Notes: generated by a model from the sequence alone, not told the origin. A stretch of DNA of 60,000 bases from Symsagittifera roscoffensis (GCF_963678635.1 NC_087067.1:52694233-52754232); one strand, 5' to 3'; positions 24,446-35,589 are shown, counted from the stretch's first letter. Translations and numbers: made by a program.

Positions 24446-25715
24446 CTGAAAACTCATAAAACCGCATATTTTAGAATTAACTAAGAAACGTCAATCTCAG
24501 AAACTAAAAGCAATTGAGCAGTCGCATTTCAACGCAAGAGTTGATCCTCCAGAGAGAACTCTTACAATAGCCAACTACAACATTGGGAAATTCAAGTTTT
24601 GAGAAACATCAAACTTGAATTTTCTAAAAAAAAAAAAAAGATATTTTTTTGAAAACCAGAAAAAAGGTCATACCTCGAAAACTACCAAGATTTGAGCAGC
24701 CTTATTTAAACTCAATACACGCAATCCTTGACAGTACTCTAGCGGCACACAACTACAGGGTTGCAAACTTTAATTTTGTGAATTATTCTGATATTTTAGT
24801 ATTCTGAAATTTTCTGAAAAAAAAAAACAAAAATCGTCGTACCTCCTGAACTGAAAAGAATTGGGCATTCTTAATTGGAAGCCGAATTCGCCACCCCTGA
24901 GATTACTCTGACATCCCCCAACTACAGGCTAGGAATTACAGATTTTGAAAAGATGAGAAAAGGTTGAATTTAATTTTCGGATTTTTTTTTTGAAAAAATG
25001 ACAAAAAACCGTCATATCTTGAAAACTAACAAAATTTGAGTACTCAGATTTGGAGGCAAGTTTTGCAACCCCCGAGAAGCTGAGACTATCCTGAGAGACC
25101 CCACTACAGACTTGAGAAATTCAAATTTTTAAGAAAAAAAAATAAATTTAATTTTTTTGAAAAAATCATTAAAAACGTCATGTCTCGAAAATACAAAGAT
25201 TTGAGCAGTCATATTTGGAGGCAAGATTCGCAGCACCATAGAGTACTCTCACAGTTGCCAACAACAGGATTGAGATTTCCACAAAGTTCTGAAACTTTTC
25301 GAACTAAGTTTTTTTGAAAATTTTTGAAAAAATCATAAAAAACGTCATATCTCGAAAACTACAAGGATTTGAGAAGTAAGATTTGGAGGCAAGATTCGCA
25401 ACCCCTGAGAGTACCCTGACAGCACCCAACAACAGTGTAAGAATTTGAAAAATAAAGAAAATTTCCGTATCTCATACGTTTAAAGGATTTGCTTATTCGT
25501 ATATGGAGGCCAGAATCGCAAATCCTGGGAAAACCATCAACTATTGGATTGCTAAATTAAACTAGAAATTGGAAAAAAAACTTAACCATTGCAATATGCG
25601 ATATAGCTTAAACGTACAATTTTTTTTTTAAACATGCAAAAATAATACGTTGAAAAAGCTTAAACATGGCGAGATAGTGAAGCCCGCATTTAAATATATA
25701 ATAGATATATAATAG
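24410..25715. repeat. Dispersed element with ~165 bp internal repeats (second family), copy 2
   Basis: It begins AGCGTGTAAAGCACCTCCGG (compare 15384) and carries anchors like CGTCATATCTCGAAAACTAC at about 24488, 24667, 24835, 25011, 25178 and 25345, with a weaker one near 25470. It ends with GATATAGCTTAAACGTACAA and AGATAGTGAAGCCCGCATTT, as in copy 1. It has more internal units than copy 1, suggesting unit gain or loss within one element. Confidence 0.8.
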
Positions 25716-27600
25716 ATTCTCACGTACTCGCTTCTGCACTATGATCGCTAGTGAAATTTGCAAACACTATTAGCAAAAATTACTTAACAATTTATTTTTG
25801 CGCTCAGAGACGTCTGAAAACAGGCATAAATTGTCTAATAATGATCCGGCAACAGTGATGTGGCAACTAAGTCGAAAAAATTGAGCAGACAAACGAAATT
25901 CCGACCATTCAACTTTAACCGGAAAAAAATTTTTCAATTGCATACATATTGAAAACAATCAAGGTCCGGCCGGTACTCGAGCATCAGGTATTAGGGCACA
26001 AAGGCGACGTAAATACCACAAGGCCAAATCAATCGAAAGGAACATAGAAGCTGTTGGAGGTTCATAAATAAAGCAAGTTGAAAATTTCCAAGAAATGGTT
26101 GTTAACGGGAAAAAAGGTCTAATTCCCCGTAACAAGACATTTGCTATCGCAAATAAAAAAAGAGCTCTTGCGAGATAATAATAGCTTGGTTACCAATAAT
26201 ATTTAACCCGCGGGCTTAACCTCTGGCTGTGTCACTTTAAAAAATTGGCAGATTTGATTTTTCAAGGCTACATGCCAAAGCTGTAATTTTGCTTTTACTC
26301 CTCCCGATTTCAGTATCCACAGTTACTAGTGATAAATTCATTTATCCGGACAAAAACAAATAAAACTTAAAAACGCGTTTCTCTCAATTTGAGTTGATTT
26401 TAGACTAAAAATGACTTTAAACAATGCTTGACGTTTTAGCAGAATTGTTTGCTGCAACTGATTATGCAAATTTAGAACCACAATTTTTACCCCAAAAAGA
26501 TCATTTGGGGCTTTTTAGTCAATTCAAAATTAAGCCAAAACTATTGGTTCAATTGCTGAGTAAATTTAATCGCACTGAGCTTCTTATATAGCACAACAAA
26601 GTTTTTAAAAATATAATCTTGAAAATTGGCGCAAAACGAAACTAAATTTTTCTATACAAAATTGAGAAAATTCTAATTTCTTCAACTTTGCTGGGCTATA
26701 TAGGAGACTCACTGAGATAAAGTTTGTAGCTATTGAACAAATAGTTTTGACGTAATATTTGATTGACTTAAAAAAGCCAAAAATGTTCCATTTTTGGTGC
26801 AAAATTTCGGGCCCGAATTTCGCAAAGCGAACTGCATCAAATTAATTCTGCTTAAGCTTTAAGCAAGACTTGCCTTTGTCATTTTTTGTTTAAAGTCAAC
26901 ATAAATTTAAAAAAAAAAACGGGTTATTTGTTTTGGCCTGATTTTTTAAATCAGCTCCATAAAGACCACAATAGTTTTTACGTACTCGTGTGTAAGTTTC
27001 AATCATATTCGGATTGTTGCTTATGGTGAAAACAGTTCAAATAAGAAATTATCTTAAAACATTATTTAGAAAACGAACAAAGGTACGATCATGCTAAAAA
27101 GAAGAACGAAATCAACGTGACTGGCTTATTGTTGGCGAGTTACTAATCACGTTCTCAGATTATAACCAATAATCAAAATACACTAAATCAAATCAAACTT
27201 ACTTCACGAGAGAACTGAATAAATTTAATGAAACTGCGTCAAGATGTTAACCTGCAGTCAAAAAATTAACGATCAAGTTGCTGATGAAAACAACTTATCT
27301 AGGAGTTCCATACATCACAGATTAAGCAAGTTAACTTAAAACTATAAAACTAAGTTTTGCTAATGATGTGAAGTGAGAAAAATAAAACATACAATCAGCA
27401 TTAATTAAAACGACACAATAAAAGGTTAATTAGATAACGATTTTTAAAATTAACGTCAATATCGATTAATGATCAAACGAACTACTTATTTAAGTATACA
27501 GAATAGAAACAAAATGCTCTCAGTTTTCACTATAGCGACTAATTCACGTAAACTGACAACTAACTGTTACACGGGTAGCGTTTTAATAACCGCCTTTAAA
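25716..27600. other. Intergenic, nothing supported
   Basis: AT-rich. Holds the dispersed fragment at 25793-25845 (CGCTCAGAGACGTCTGAAAA) and a possible SINE-like patch at 25965-26080. No frame shows the coding bias of the host exons. Confidence 0.5.
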
Positions 27601-27636
27601 GAGGGACAAGGGGCTTAATTAGTTATAAGAGCTTAG

Positions 27637-27642
27637 TTTATT
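27637..27642 (-). terminator. Candidate poly(A) signal of the acidic-protein gene
   Basis: TTTATT on plus (AATAAA on minus), 143 nt after the stop codon at 27785. Confidence 0.5.
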
Positions 27643-27784
27643 GCTTGTGTCGATTTGACCGTTGAATGTTCTGCCTGAAGTGGAGTAGATAGGGAAGTTG
27701 GACTTTGGATTTGACAATGATAGGGTCCATATGTAGATCACGGATCTAGCGACCAGCGCGACCATCTCAAACGTGACCTCATAG

Positions 27785-28261
27785 CTAACTCTCATCTGGC
27801 GCCGGGGCGTCTTCAGCTTCACCGTTATCGACCCCGTTGCTCTCCTCGTTTTCGGCTCCATCATCATTTGAGTACCCTTCTTCCTCGTCTTCTTCGTCAT
27901 CGTCCTCTTCATCCTCGCCCTCCGAATCATATCCCTCAAACTCAGCCTCTGCCACTTCGCCGTGGTCTTCATCCTCTTCTTCGTCGTCATAGTCTTCGTC
28001 TTCTTCGTCCTCGTCATCTTCCTCTTGTATATTTCCGTTCAACACTTGTTCAACCGCTTCGCCAACTGTCGTTCCGTTTTCCTCTGAAGCCCCCTTTTCG
28101 GTTTCGGCCTCCACATGTTTCTCTGTTTCTGCCTCCTGCCCGTTTGCAACGTGGGTTTCTTCCTCTGAGTTTTTAATGTCAGCTTTTAATTTGGCAATTT
28201 TAGCTTCAGGGGCCTCCTCTTCGACTTCGGAAGCGCGTTTTTGAGGACTAGTTTCAGACAT
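27785..28261 (-). CDS. Acidic, low-complexity, nuclear-type protein (158 residues)
   Basis: I choose the ATG at 28261 (MSETSPQKRASEVEE...), because a good acceptor (CTTATTTTTTCAG) ends at 28288, leaving a 26 nt leader; the longer frame to 28375 runs back across that acceptor into the MITE-like element. Residues 1-30 hold small basic patches (QKRAS, AKIAKLK). The rest is mostly Glu/Asp, with long mixed runs at roughly 75-140 and tail EDAPAPDES. This composition resembles prothymosin/parathymosin-like or histone-chaperone acidic tails, but such regions are non-specific and I see no defining fold. A single coding exon, 308 bp downstream of RPS13 on the same strand. AT-ending codons are commoner than in SDHB. 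Confidence 0.65.
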   Translation of the reverse strand: MSETSPQKRASEVEEEAPEAKIAKLKADIKNSEEETHVANGQEAETEKHVEAETEKGASEENGTTVGEAVEQVLNGNIQEEDDEDEEDEDYDDEEEDEDHGEVAEAEFEGYDSEGEDEEDDDEEDEEEGYSNDDGAENEESNGVDNGEAEDAPAPDES

Positions 28262-28287
28262 TTCTGATCGATTGGCGGTCAAAAAAT

Positions 28288-28300
28288 CTGAAAAAATAAG
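28288..28300 (-). promoter_or_regulatory. Splice acceptor in the leader of the acidic-protein gene
   Basis: Minus-strand CTTATTTTTTCAG, 27 nt before the ATG. It could end a 5' UTR intron or receive a trans-spliced leader. Confidence 0.55.
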
Positions 28301-28355
28301 TTTTTTTTTTGTTGTGAAATTTGTCTGGACAGGTATTGAAATGTAAAATATTAAG

Positions 28356-28487
28356 ATGAACAGGGTCTTTCCCATTATAGCCCCCAGCTAGATATGAAAA
28401 AATTATAGCTCCAACTGACTATGATTTGGCAATTAAGCTTGGTTTTTACATTTTGCTGCGGGCTATAATGGGAAAAACCCAATGAAC
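28356..28487. mobile_element. MITE-like element with 27 bp inverted ends and 6 bp target duplication
   Basis: The left arm starts GGGTCTTTCCCATTATAGCC at 28363. The right arm (to 28480) ends GGCTATAATGGGAAAAACCC. The arms are complementary at 25 of 27 positions. ATGAAC flanks both sides (28356-28361 and 28482-28487), one base outside each arm, as a target-site duplication would. The ~70 bp interior is noncoding. It sits between the RPS13 stop and the acidic gene's leader. Confidence 0.75.
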
Positions 28488-28568
28488 GCAGAAATAAAAA
28501 AAACAATAGCTTGACAACAATTCAATTTTGGAACTGATAACAAAGTTAAAGTCCTTGAATTAATGCCA

Positions 28569-29024
28569 TTAGGCTACCAAAGCAGCTGCTGTCTTCGACT
28601 CATATCTCCAAGAAGGAGGCAATTGCCTGTTTTTCTTGTAGTATCGAGCAAGTCGGTGAATTCGGCTCTCGACCAGAATTAGCCTGTACTTGGCATCTTT
28701 GTCCTTCCTGTTTTTATCCAAGTGAGCTCTCATGCTTACAGCTTTCTTGATAAGGTGATACAGATCTTCCGGAATTTCCGGGGCAACTCCTTTGGATTTC
28801 AAGATTCGGAGGATCTTGTTCTTCGTTAGAAACTTCACTTGCGGTACACCATGCGAGTCTCGTAGCTGAACACCAATTTGCGATGGAGTCATACCTTTCT
28901 TCGCAGCCTTCGCAATCAGGTTAATACACTCCTCAGCGGACAGCTTCAACCAGCTAGGCACAACTCGGGTATATGGGATTGCACTCCCAGAGATACCTTT
29001 TCCTGGACCATAAACACGACCCAT
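28569..29024 (-). CDS. RPS13: 40S ribosomal protein S13 (uS15)
   Basis: 151 codons, exactly the eukaryotic family length, starting [18 protein letters not shown] and ending [11 protein letters not shown]. Family signatures include [61 protein letters not shown] and LARYYKK. It is a small-subunit protein binding 18S rRNA near the platform. The reading frame is uninterrupted; animal RPS13 genes usually carry several introns, so this is either an intron-poor lineage or an old retrocopy, although I see no poly(A) tract after the stop and the frame is intact. An acceptor (GCTGTTTTTCAG) ends 19 nt before the ATG. Confidence 0.95.
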   Translation of the reverse strand: MGRVYGPGKGISGSAIPYTRVVPSWLKLSAEECINLIAKAAKKGMTPSQIGVQLRDSHGVPQVKFLTKNKILRILKSKGVAPEIPEDLYHLIKKAVSMRAHLDKNRKDKDAKYRLILVESRIHRLARYYKKNRQLPPSWRYESKTAAALVA

Positions 29025-29042
29025 TTTTGAAGTTCAGATGTT

Positions 29043-29054
29043 CTGAAAAACAGC
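29043..29054 (-). promoter_or_regulatory. Splice acceptor in the RPS13 leader
   Basis: Minus-strand GCTGTTTTTCAG ends at 29043, 18 nt of leader before the ATG at 29024. Either a 5' UTR intron or a trans-splice site. Confidence 0.55.
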
Positions 29055-29061
29055 TTAAATT

Positions 29062-29134
29062 GGTGAATTTTGCTCTCGACCAGAATTAGCCTGTACTTGG
29101 CATCTTTGTCCTTCCTGTTTTTATCCAAGTGAGC
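29062..29134 (-). pseudogene. 73 bp duplicated fragment of RPS13 coding sequence
   Basis: Matches 28655-28727 at 71 of 73 bases and encodes the [20 protein letters not shown] region. It lies upstream of the leader acceptor, in the presumed 5' intron or promoter, in the same orientation. Its frame runs on into the RPS13 start region out of frame, which makes a spurious 60-codon ORF. Confidence 0.9.
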
Positions 29135-29139
29135 AAATA

Positions 29140-29781
29140 AATAATTTCCCTAAAAGTTCTCGAAAAATACATAATTTTTATTTTAAATTAGTCGAAATAA
29201 ATTATTTATCAAAAATTATTCCACTACCATTATTTTTACGGAGCCCCTGGTTACTATAATTGATATTTTTGACCTTCTGATTACATTTGAAAAAAAAAGA
29301 TAAAAAAAGCATAAATCTACTAATCAAATTAAAAATTGACAGCAGAAGTTCTTTTCATATTAGCCTCCCTAAGCAAAATATAGTCCCGACAATGGGGAAA
29401 ATTACAGGCGAACTATACCTTTATGTGCAAGCTCGTTGACCCGGTGTAAATTCCAACGTAAATTTTAAAAACCTGAAAAAATTTTTCAATTAAAAATACA
29501 ATTCAACTCCTAATATGTTAAAAGCAGACATTAATTCTACTTGCAATAGAAAAATAAATGACTGTCGCTAATAGCAGATGAACAGACAGATCGATCAAAA
29601 GACTTCAAGCACTGTTTCTCAAAAAGATAAAGAACTATCAAAATATCTGAAACCTTGGAACTGATAAACTGCAACTACAAAAAAATTTACAAAAGTGACG
29701 AAGCATAGCACTACATACGATAAAATTTATACAGCAGGACAAACTAACCGACAAAAATACAGATAAAAGCCGGAGGAATTA
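29140..29781. other. Intergenic upstream of RPS13
   Basis: AT-rich; should contain the RPS13 promoter, but no clear TATA or initiator stands out. GGTTACTAT (29249) and GACCTTCTGATTAC (29271) recur in the A/B element spacers at 34504, about 36567 and about 42673. Confidence 0.4.

Positions 29782-29819
<38 letters not shown>
29782..29819. repeat. (GA)n microsatellite
   Basis: About 28 bp of near-perfect AG dinucleotides, then ACAGAGAGAAAG. Confidence 0.95.
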
Positions 29820-29834
29820 ACTTAAAATTACCCA

Positions 29835-31860
29835 TTAGGGGAATTTAACACAAAAACCGTAAATTATAAAAGGGGCCCTGCCCTGCACTTTTAGCCCAAC
29901 TCTTGTGATAAACTTATTAAACAGATTTGTTATAATTGATGTTTGTGCCTGTTTGTGGAGCGCCCTCTGAGGGACTTTAGAGACAGGTCTGTCGAGTGGC
30001 TTTCTGTGCGGAGGTGGGAAACTAGAACTGGCTTGAAGAGTCTGGTGGTGCACCGCTGGACCTACTGAGCTTCAGTGTCCTGTAACATTCGCCGGGAAGA
30101 TAAATATCGACGGAAAATAAAACTAAGTCCTAAGACGACTGGCTAACGTCTAATCAGAGCTTTACATGCTTTTCACCGTCTCTACCAAGCCAGTACTTTC
30201 GGTGGTCTTTCTAACATCGGGTCGACAAAAACGTTACTGCTTTCGGCTTTGGTCAAAACACTCAAATTAACTTAATTACTGTGCCAGTCGGTCATGTCTG
30301 GAAGTTTGACCTTGAGAGACGCGAAAATACGTAATTTTGGAAATTAATTTTGGAAAATACGTAAATTAATTTTCAAATTTTCGAATGGAGCCTGTCATGT
30401 TCAGTTTTCTCGTACCAACTGAAAACAGAAAGTGAAAAATCAGAACATCCGAATTAACAATTGCGGGAAATTACTCAAGAAAAACAGCGGGAAATTGCTA
30501 TTCGCAATTTCCAGATATAAAATAGGACACGAGTAGAGCTGTCTTATCCCGAAATAGGAGGAGAGACGATAAATAGAAGAAAGAACGACTATTCGGAACG
30601 AACTAGAGTGAACCTTCAATGGAAAGGTGGACAGCTTGAGTGTCCCAATGATTCATATAAAAACTCCAATTCTAGAGCCAGAACTTACTTCTGTTACCAA
30701 AACTGACCAGTATTAAACTTATTTAGTTATATTACCTAATTCTTGAGTTGCTTACCAATTTAATTACTCCTTGTGCTCGAGTACATCGACATGTGAGTTC
30801 GCAATTTAAATTTCTCGAGTGTGTTTTATGATTGTTATGTTGAGATAAGGCGAGTTTTAGGTTGATCCATCTGAAATGGATCAAAGTTCCACTGTCCAAT
30901 AAAAAGTAACTTAACGGATTGTTCCGACCCTGTTTTTAACGGCGTTCGCGTAATTTGGGTATCTTGAGACCTAAGTATGGGGACCTTCTTATTTTCTAGA
31001 GTGGGGGGATATTTTGGTAGTAGCCTTCAAGCTGTAGCGAGTTCTAGTCTCATGTCGCAAGCGAACCGAACTGGCTCCGACCGTTCTTGAGGTAGAAAAA
31101 CACAAGAGATAGTGTCCCTGACCCTTGAGCCAGTGGTTATAGGGCCTATTTTTCTTAAGCCTCATATGTGACTGCATAGGCGACTGTTACATACATGCAG
31201 AAATAGTGAGCTCATGGCTGGGTCTCAGTATCCCCAGACCACGAGGTCACTCCTAAAAACAGGGCTACTACTACTTATTGAATTATTATTGTTTTTGTTC
31301 AGTAGATAAAAATCATCATCTCCATCGAAGATGGATCAACCCTTCCCCCCAACTCCTAGCTTCTCATCTTAGTAAAATGAATTCAGATGTTAATTAAATT
31401 CAAATCAGGACATGACAGGGAAGCTAAAAGTTCATCTAAGATGATAAAAGTTTCAGTCCGGAAACCCCTCCGGATTCTCGAATCCACTGAATCAAGCACG
31501 TTAAGCTTGATTTCTCTGTAACCCGGAAGGCAGGTTTCCACCCCTCACTGTTGTTAGCAACTGCTTTGCAACTATTGTAGCGACACAATAGTTACAACTT
31601 GGAGCGGTCTCTGCTACTTCTGCTTTTCTCTGATTCTGATTCTCAATTTTCTCGTTGTTGTCGTCGTCGCGACTATCGTTGTTGTGTTTTTCGTCGACTT
31701 CTTGCCAAAATGGCCGCTTCTGACGTTTCTGAGAATTGTTACGTCATCACTTCGAAAATTTAATATTTAGGAATTTCCGAATCCTTCAGCCTTCACGATT
31801 TGTCCAATCGTTCGAATAACATCTTATTCCTTCTAAATCGCCAATTCGGAAGGTCCGCTG
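29835..31860. other. Unclassified noncoding sequence before element A
   Basis: Composition is richer in GC than the flanks and several short frames are broken. GGTTGATCCATCT at 30860 and its inverse AGATGGATCAACC at 31329 bracket ~480 bp, and GATCCAT/ATGGATC makes a small hairpin at 30864-30882. This may be UTR or LTR-like material of an unrecognised element. The stretch at 31440-31860 may be the 5' UTR of element A. Confidence 0.4.
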
Positions 31861-34320
31861 CTAAAAACTCGAAATCGCCGAATCTGCATTTTGGCACATT
31901 CTGGTCGAATGTCACATCCTTTATGCGTTGATGTAAAATCTGTTAATAAAGCGACAATAGGTAATGATTTAGTGCTGGACAATTATGTTAAAACAACCAT
32001 CTCAAATGTCCGAGTACTCAAGAGAGTACCAAAAGACTCGCGTTTTCCCTTGGCGGAAATTCTGTCGGATAAAACAAATGACATTGTCTACAATGTAGAA
32101 GATGTTACAAAATGGCTAATTTTTTTAACGTCGTTTTTTTTTTTTTTGGAACAACCGAAAAGAAGTGGACGCAAACAGACCACAAGCATGAGCTCTTTGA
32201 TAAATAAAAAAAATTTGAGCAAAGTACGTGTCACTTAAGCGATAATGTCCTTTCCGAACGGATCAGCAGCAGGTCCTGATAAAATAGTTCCTCAAATTTT
32301 TAAAGATCTTGTTAGTAAGTCGAATGGCAGTGCAGGACTTAATTTTCTGAAATCGCTTACTAAGCTGATAAACCTCATTGGAGATGGCAAAATACCCGAG
32401 CCCCTAAGACCTTTCTTTTTTGGCGCAAAGCTTATCGCCCTCATAAAGATAGAAGGAGGGTTGAGACCGATTGCCATAGGCAACACGCTGAGATGTATCG
32501 CGTCTAAATGCGCTGGAAGCAAGGACCTCTCCGAGCGACAAAATTTTTTCGGAAATAAACAGGTAGGATGCAGTACCAAACGAGGAGCAGAAATAGCTGC
32601 GCACTCGTTTCGAAACCTAATTGAACGCGACGACAATCCAAAATGCACTGTTTTTTTAAAACTAGATTTTAAGAATGCCTTATACTCCCTAAATAGAGAA
32701 ACAAGGCTGAATCATGTTTATTCAAATCGCCCCGAATTGTCTAATTACACCCATTGCGCGTATGGTAAACCTAAATACCTTTTTACGGAAGCTCTGTCAT
32801 AATGTCAGAAGACGGAACTCAGCAAGGTGATCCTGAAGCCCCACCCCTTTTTGCGAAAACAATTCAAACACTAGTCAAACAGTTGGAGTCGAAAATTAAC
32901 ATCTGGTATTTAGATGATGAAAATTTAGCCGACGACTATAAAGTTGTACTCCGAGACCTTAAGAACATTTTGAAATTGGAACAATTTTACGGCCTGAGCT
33001 TGGACACTGAGAAGTGCGAACTTTGTTTTCTGGGACCGACTACTAGTACACAGTATAATTCGATTTTAACACAATTTCGAAAAATTTGCCCCAAAATAAA
33101 AGTAAAAACAAAAAAATAAATTCTCATTTTAGGATCTCCAATCGGCGAACTTTGCCGAAAAGAATTGCTCGACAAAAAATTAAGGAGCTTGAAAAAATCT
33201 CGGATGTCATTGACAATCTAGACGCCCATAATGGTTTTTACCTCCTGAAAAATTGCTTTAGCATGCCAAAACTGCTATGTTTTTTGCGTACGAGCCCTTG
33301 TTTTTTCGCAAAAAAATTTTTTGGAACGCTACGACAAATTACTAAAAAAAAATTTATGCAATGTCACTAACGTGCAAAATGGATGAGTAACATTTTTTTC
33401 AAGCAGTTCTCCCGGCAGCCTAAGGTGGCTTGGACGTTTCTCCCGCTCGTCTACTCGCTTTACCCGCTTTCTTAGCCTCAGCAATAGGAGCAAAAGATGC
33501 CTTGAGCGAAATCTTTGGTTTGGAGCATGTGAATGCAACGTATGATGTTGCGCTTAAACGGTGGTTTTAACTTGGAAAAAGTGAAATGGCTCCGGAAAAT
33601 CAAATCCAAAAAAATTGGACGGAGCCAATTTTTGACAGCAAAATTGCAGACTGGATTTTACAACTCGAACCAACGGATATAAAAAAATTCAACGCGTTCC
33701 ATGATAAATTTGACTCCCAATGGTTGAACGTCATCCCGTGCAAAAATTTAAGGTTAAAACTGTCAAACCAACAACTGAAAAATTGCGATGGGACTTCGAT
33801 TAGGCTCAAAAATATGCGAACGGCATAAATGCGTGTGAGAAAAAGACGTTAATGAGGATGGTTGGCTTGGCCTTTCTTGCCTCAAAAGTGCAGGGAGATT
33901 CTCTGGGCACTCAAACCGTTTGACGCTCGTTCCATGGGCTGTTGGTAAGCAGTTATTGTGGGATGTAACGGTAGTAGACTCCTTAGCTCCTTGTAGGATT
34001 AATGCCGGGTCTGTTTGTAACCCTGGTACGGCTACCGCTGAAGCGGAAGAGCGAAAAATTGACAAGTATAAAGACCTTGTAAATGATGGATATCTTTTTC
34101 AACCGCTAGCTTTTGAAATTCAGGGCGCGGCCGGCCCAAGCACAAAATTTTTTTTTACCAAGCTTTGTAAGAACCTTAAGCATATGCACTGAGGAACCCA
34201 GAGCAGGCAGCTGTTTAAAACAGAGAATCTCCCTGGCAATACAGATTGCGAACGCCGCTTGCGTACTCGGAACAAAAAATGACAAAATAACTTTCGACGA
34301 AACTTTTTATTTGTAACACT
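31860..34320 (+). mobile_element. Non-LTR retrotransposon A, copy I (degraded)
   Basis: Pieces in three frames. N-terminal region at 31891-32238 (VLKRVPKDSRFPLAEILSD). RT fingers and palm at 32245-32802 (SAAGPDKIVP, GGLRPIAIGNT, LKLDFKNALYSLNR). Catalytic boxes at 32802-33119 (GTQQGDPEAPPLFA, WYLDDENLADD, where other copies have YLDDGN). A post-RT region continues to 33570 with an in-frame TAA in the LPA.GGLDVS motif. The C-terminal endonuclease-like domain is at 33920-34316 (LVPWAVGKQLLWDVTVVDS, KIDKYKDLV). The WDVTVVD region looks like the second half of a PD-(D/E)xK restriction-like nuclease. About 90 bp, including the RPDG part, are deleted near 33917 relative to the other copies. Inactive. 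Confidence 0.8.
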
Positions 34321-34954
34321 TGTGTATTATATTTTATCGTGTCGAGTTGCGTGTTCTTATTGAAGAAACGTAACCCGTATCGATTTTAATTGAAAAGGAC
34401 TTAAACACTTGTCATCTTCTTTTATCATTATCACTTCCCTATCTAGAAAATTCCAAGGATTTTGACTGGAAAACGTGATGAAGAGACTCCTGACTGTAAT
34501 CTCGGTTACTATGGTACTTTTGACCTTCTGATTACCTCAAAGGGGCCCTTCCATTTAGGTACGCCTGTGCACAAGCTGAGTAGGGACCATACCAGCATTA
34601 TATAATTACATCAATAAACAATATTGCAGGAATTAGGTCAAGTCAGCATTTGATGCGTTGTCATTAAAGATATTTAGTTCAACCATCCCTCGTCTATAGT
34701 AGCACTTATTGAATTGTATAAGAATTGAGTCTTACGCAGTGATCTGCACCTTCGTATACAAAAGATAGCGCTCCTGAGCAGCGCGAAGCTTATCTTAGTT
34801 CTTATATAATTTAATGTTTCTGAGTAGCTTTCATGCATTTTTCACTAAGTTTTTCAGCTATGCCCTGCATTGTCGGTGTAGCTGCTGGTGCGGCACCACT
34901 AGTGCAGCCAAAACTGAGCGGGCGGAAGCTGCTCTGTTCCGCTTTGTTGAACTC
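34321..34954. repeat. Spacer between elements A and B, copy I
   Basis: Noncoding 3' sequence shared almost unchanged with 36384-36951 and 42488-43045, so it belongs to the repeated composite unit. Contains GGTTACTAT and GACCTTCTGATTAC, also found at 29249-29284. Confidence 0.8.
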
Positions 34955-35589
34955 TCAGTAAGTATTTTGAGTTTTTAGTGATTCGTGGTACTTATACGCG
35001 TCTTTTGGTAGCCTTCGTGAAGTTTTAGCGTGCTGTTTGAAGACCTGGACATCAAAGAAGGTTCGGCTAAATCTTGAGCCCCATAATCCGTTTGCAATTA
35101 CATCTAAACGAGCGTCTTCATCAGTTTCGGTTGAATTGTTGACAAAGCTCTCGTCTTTGCAACGACTGAAAATTCGGCTCGATTTCAACATCATAGCAAC
35201 CCTCGCTCATGTGGTCAGCAAAAATATTTCTAGTTTCGTCATGCCTTTTGTGGCTGTACCCACCCTTTGCACAGTTAAGGTCGTGGGTAAGGTCAAAAAA
35301 TTGACCACATGCACATGTGAGTGGAATATTGGTTGTTTCCATCCATATCTGAGACAATTTCAATCCCGGAGTTCGGATTTACTTAGGTTGAAATTACATC
35401 TGCTAAGTGGCAGTGCGTTTAATCAGTTTAAAGCTCCTTTTTCGGAGTCCAGCTCAAATGCGCATTTTTCACTGTCGCTCAAGTTGTTAAAAATGTTAGA
35501 TCTTTTTTGTTGTTTTCTTTCAGTTTTCAGTACTTTATTTTTTGTATGGATTTTTTCCTGCTCGGTTTAGCTGTTAATGTGTCGTATGT
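34955..35589 (-). mobile_element. Non-LTR retrotransposon B, copy I, C-terminal part only
   Basis: Minus frames encode a Cys/His knuckle followed by a restriction-like endonuclease signature: CACGQFFDLTHDLNCAKGGY, then RHDETRNIF and YDVEIEP (35121-35363), and DARLDVIANGLWG...FFDVQVF...YHESLKTQNTY (34955-35194). The RT part is absent. At ~35590 the sequence jumps into element A (copy II). The 177-codon plus-strand frame at 35037 is the antisense shadow of this domain. Confidence 0.75.

Noticed and set aside
27868-28176. 102-codon plus frame and 132-codon minus frame over the acidic gene
   Set aside because: Shadows of the acidic-protein coding sequence; Leu/Arg/Pro composition is the antisense of Glu/Asp runs.
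28262-28375. N-terminal extension of the acidic protein (MGKTLFILIFYISIPVQ...) as a signal peptide
   Set aside because: It lies upstream of a strong splice acceptor and its start falls inside the MITE-like left arm.
28946-29128. 60-codon frame upstream of RPS13 as an alternative RPS13 N-terminus
   Set aside because: Made by the 73 bp duplicated fragment; it runs out of frame into the real start.
35037-35570. 177-codon plus frames at 35037 and 37100 as genes
   Set aside because: Antisense to the Cys/His and endonuclease domain of element B on minus, whose motifs are clearly recognisable.
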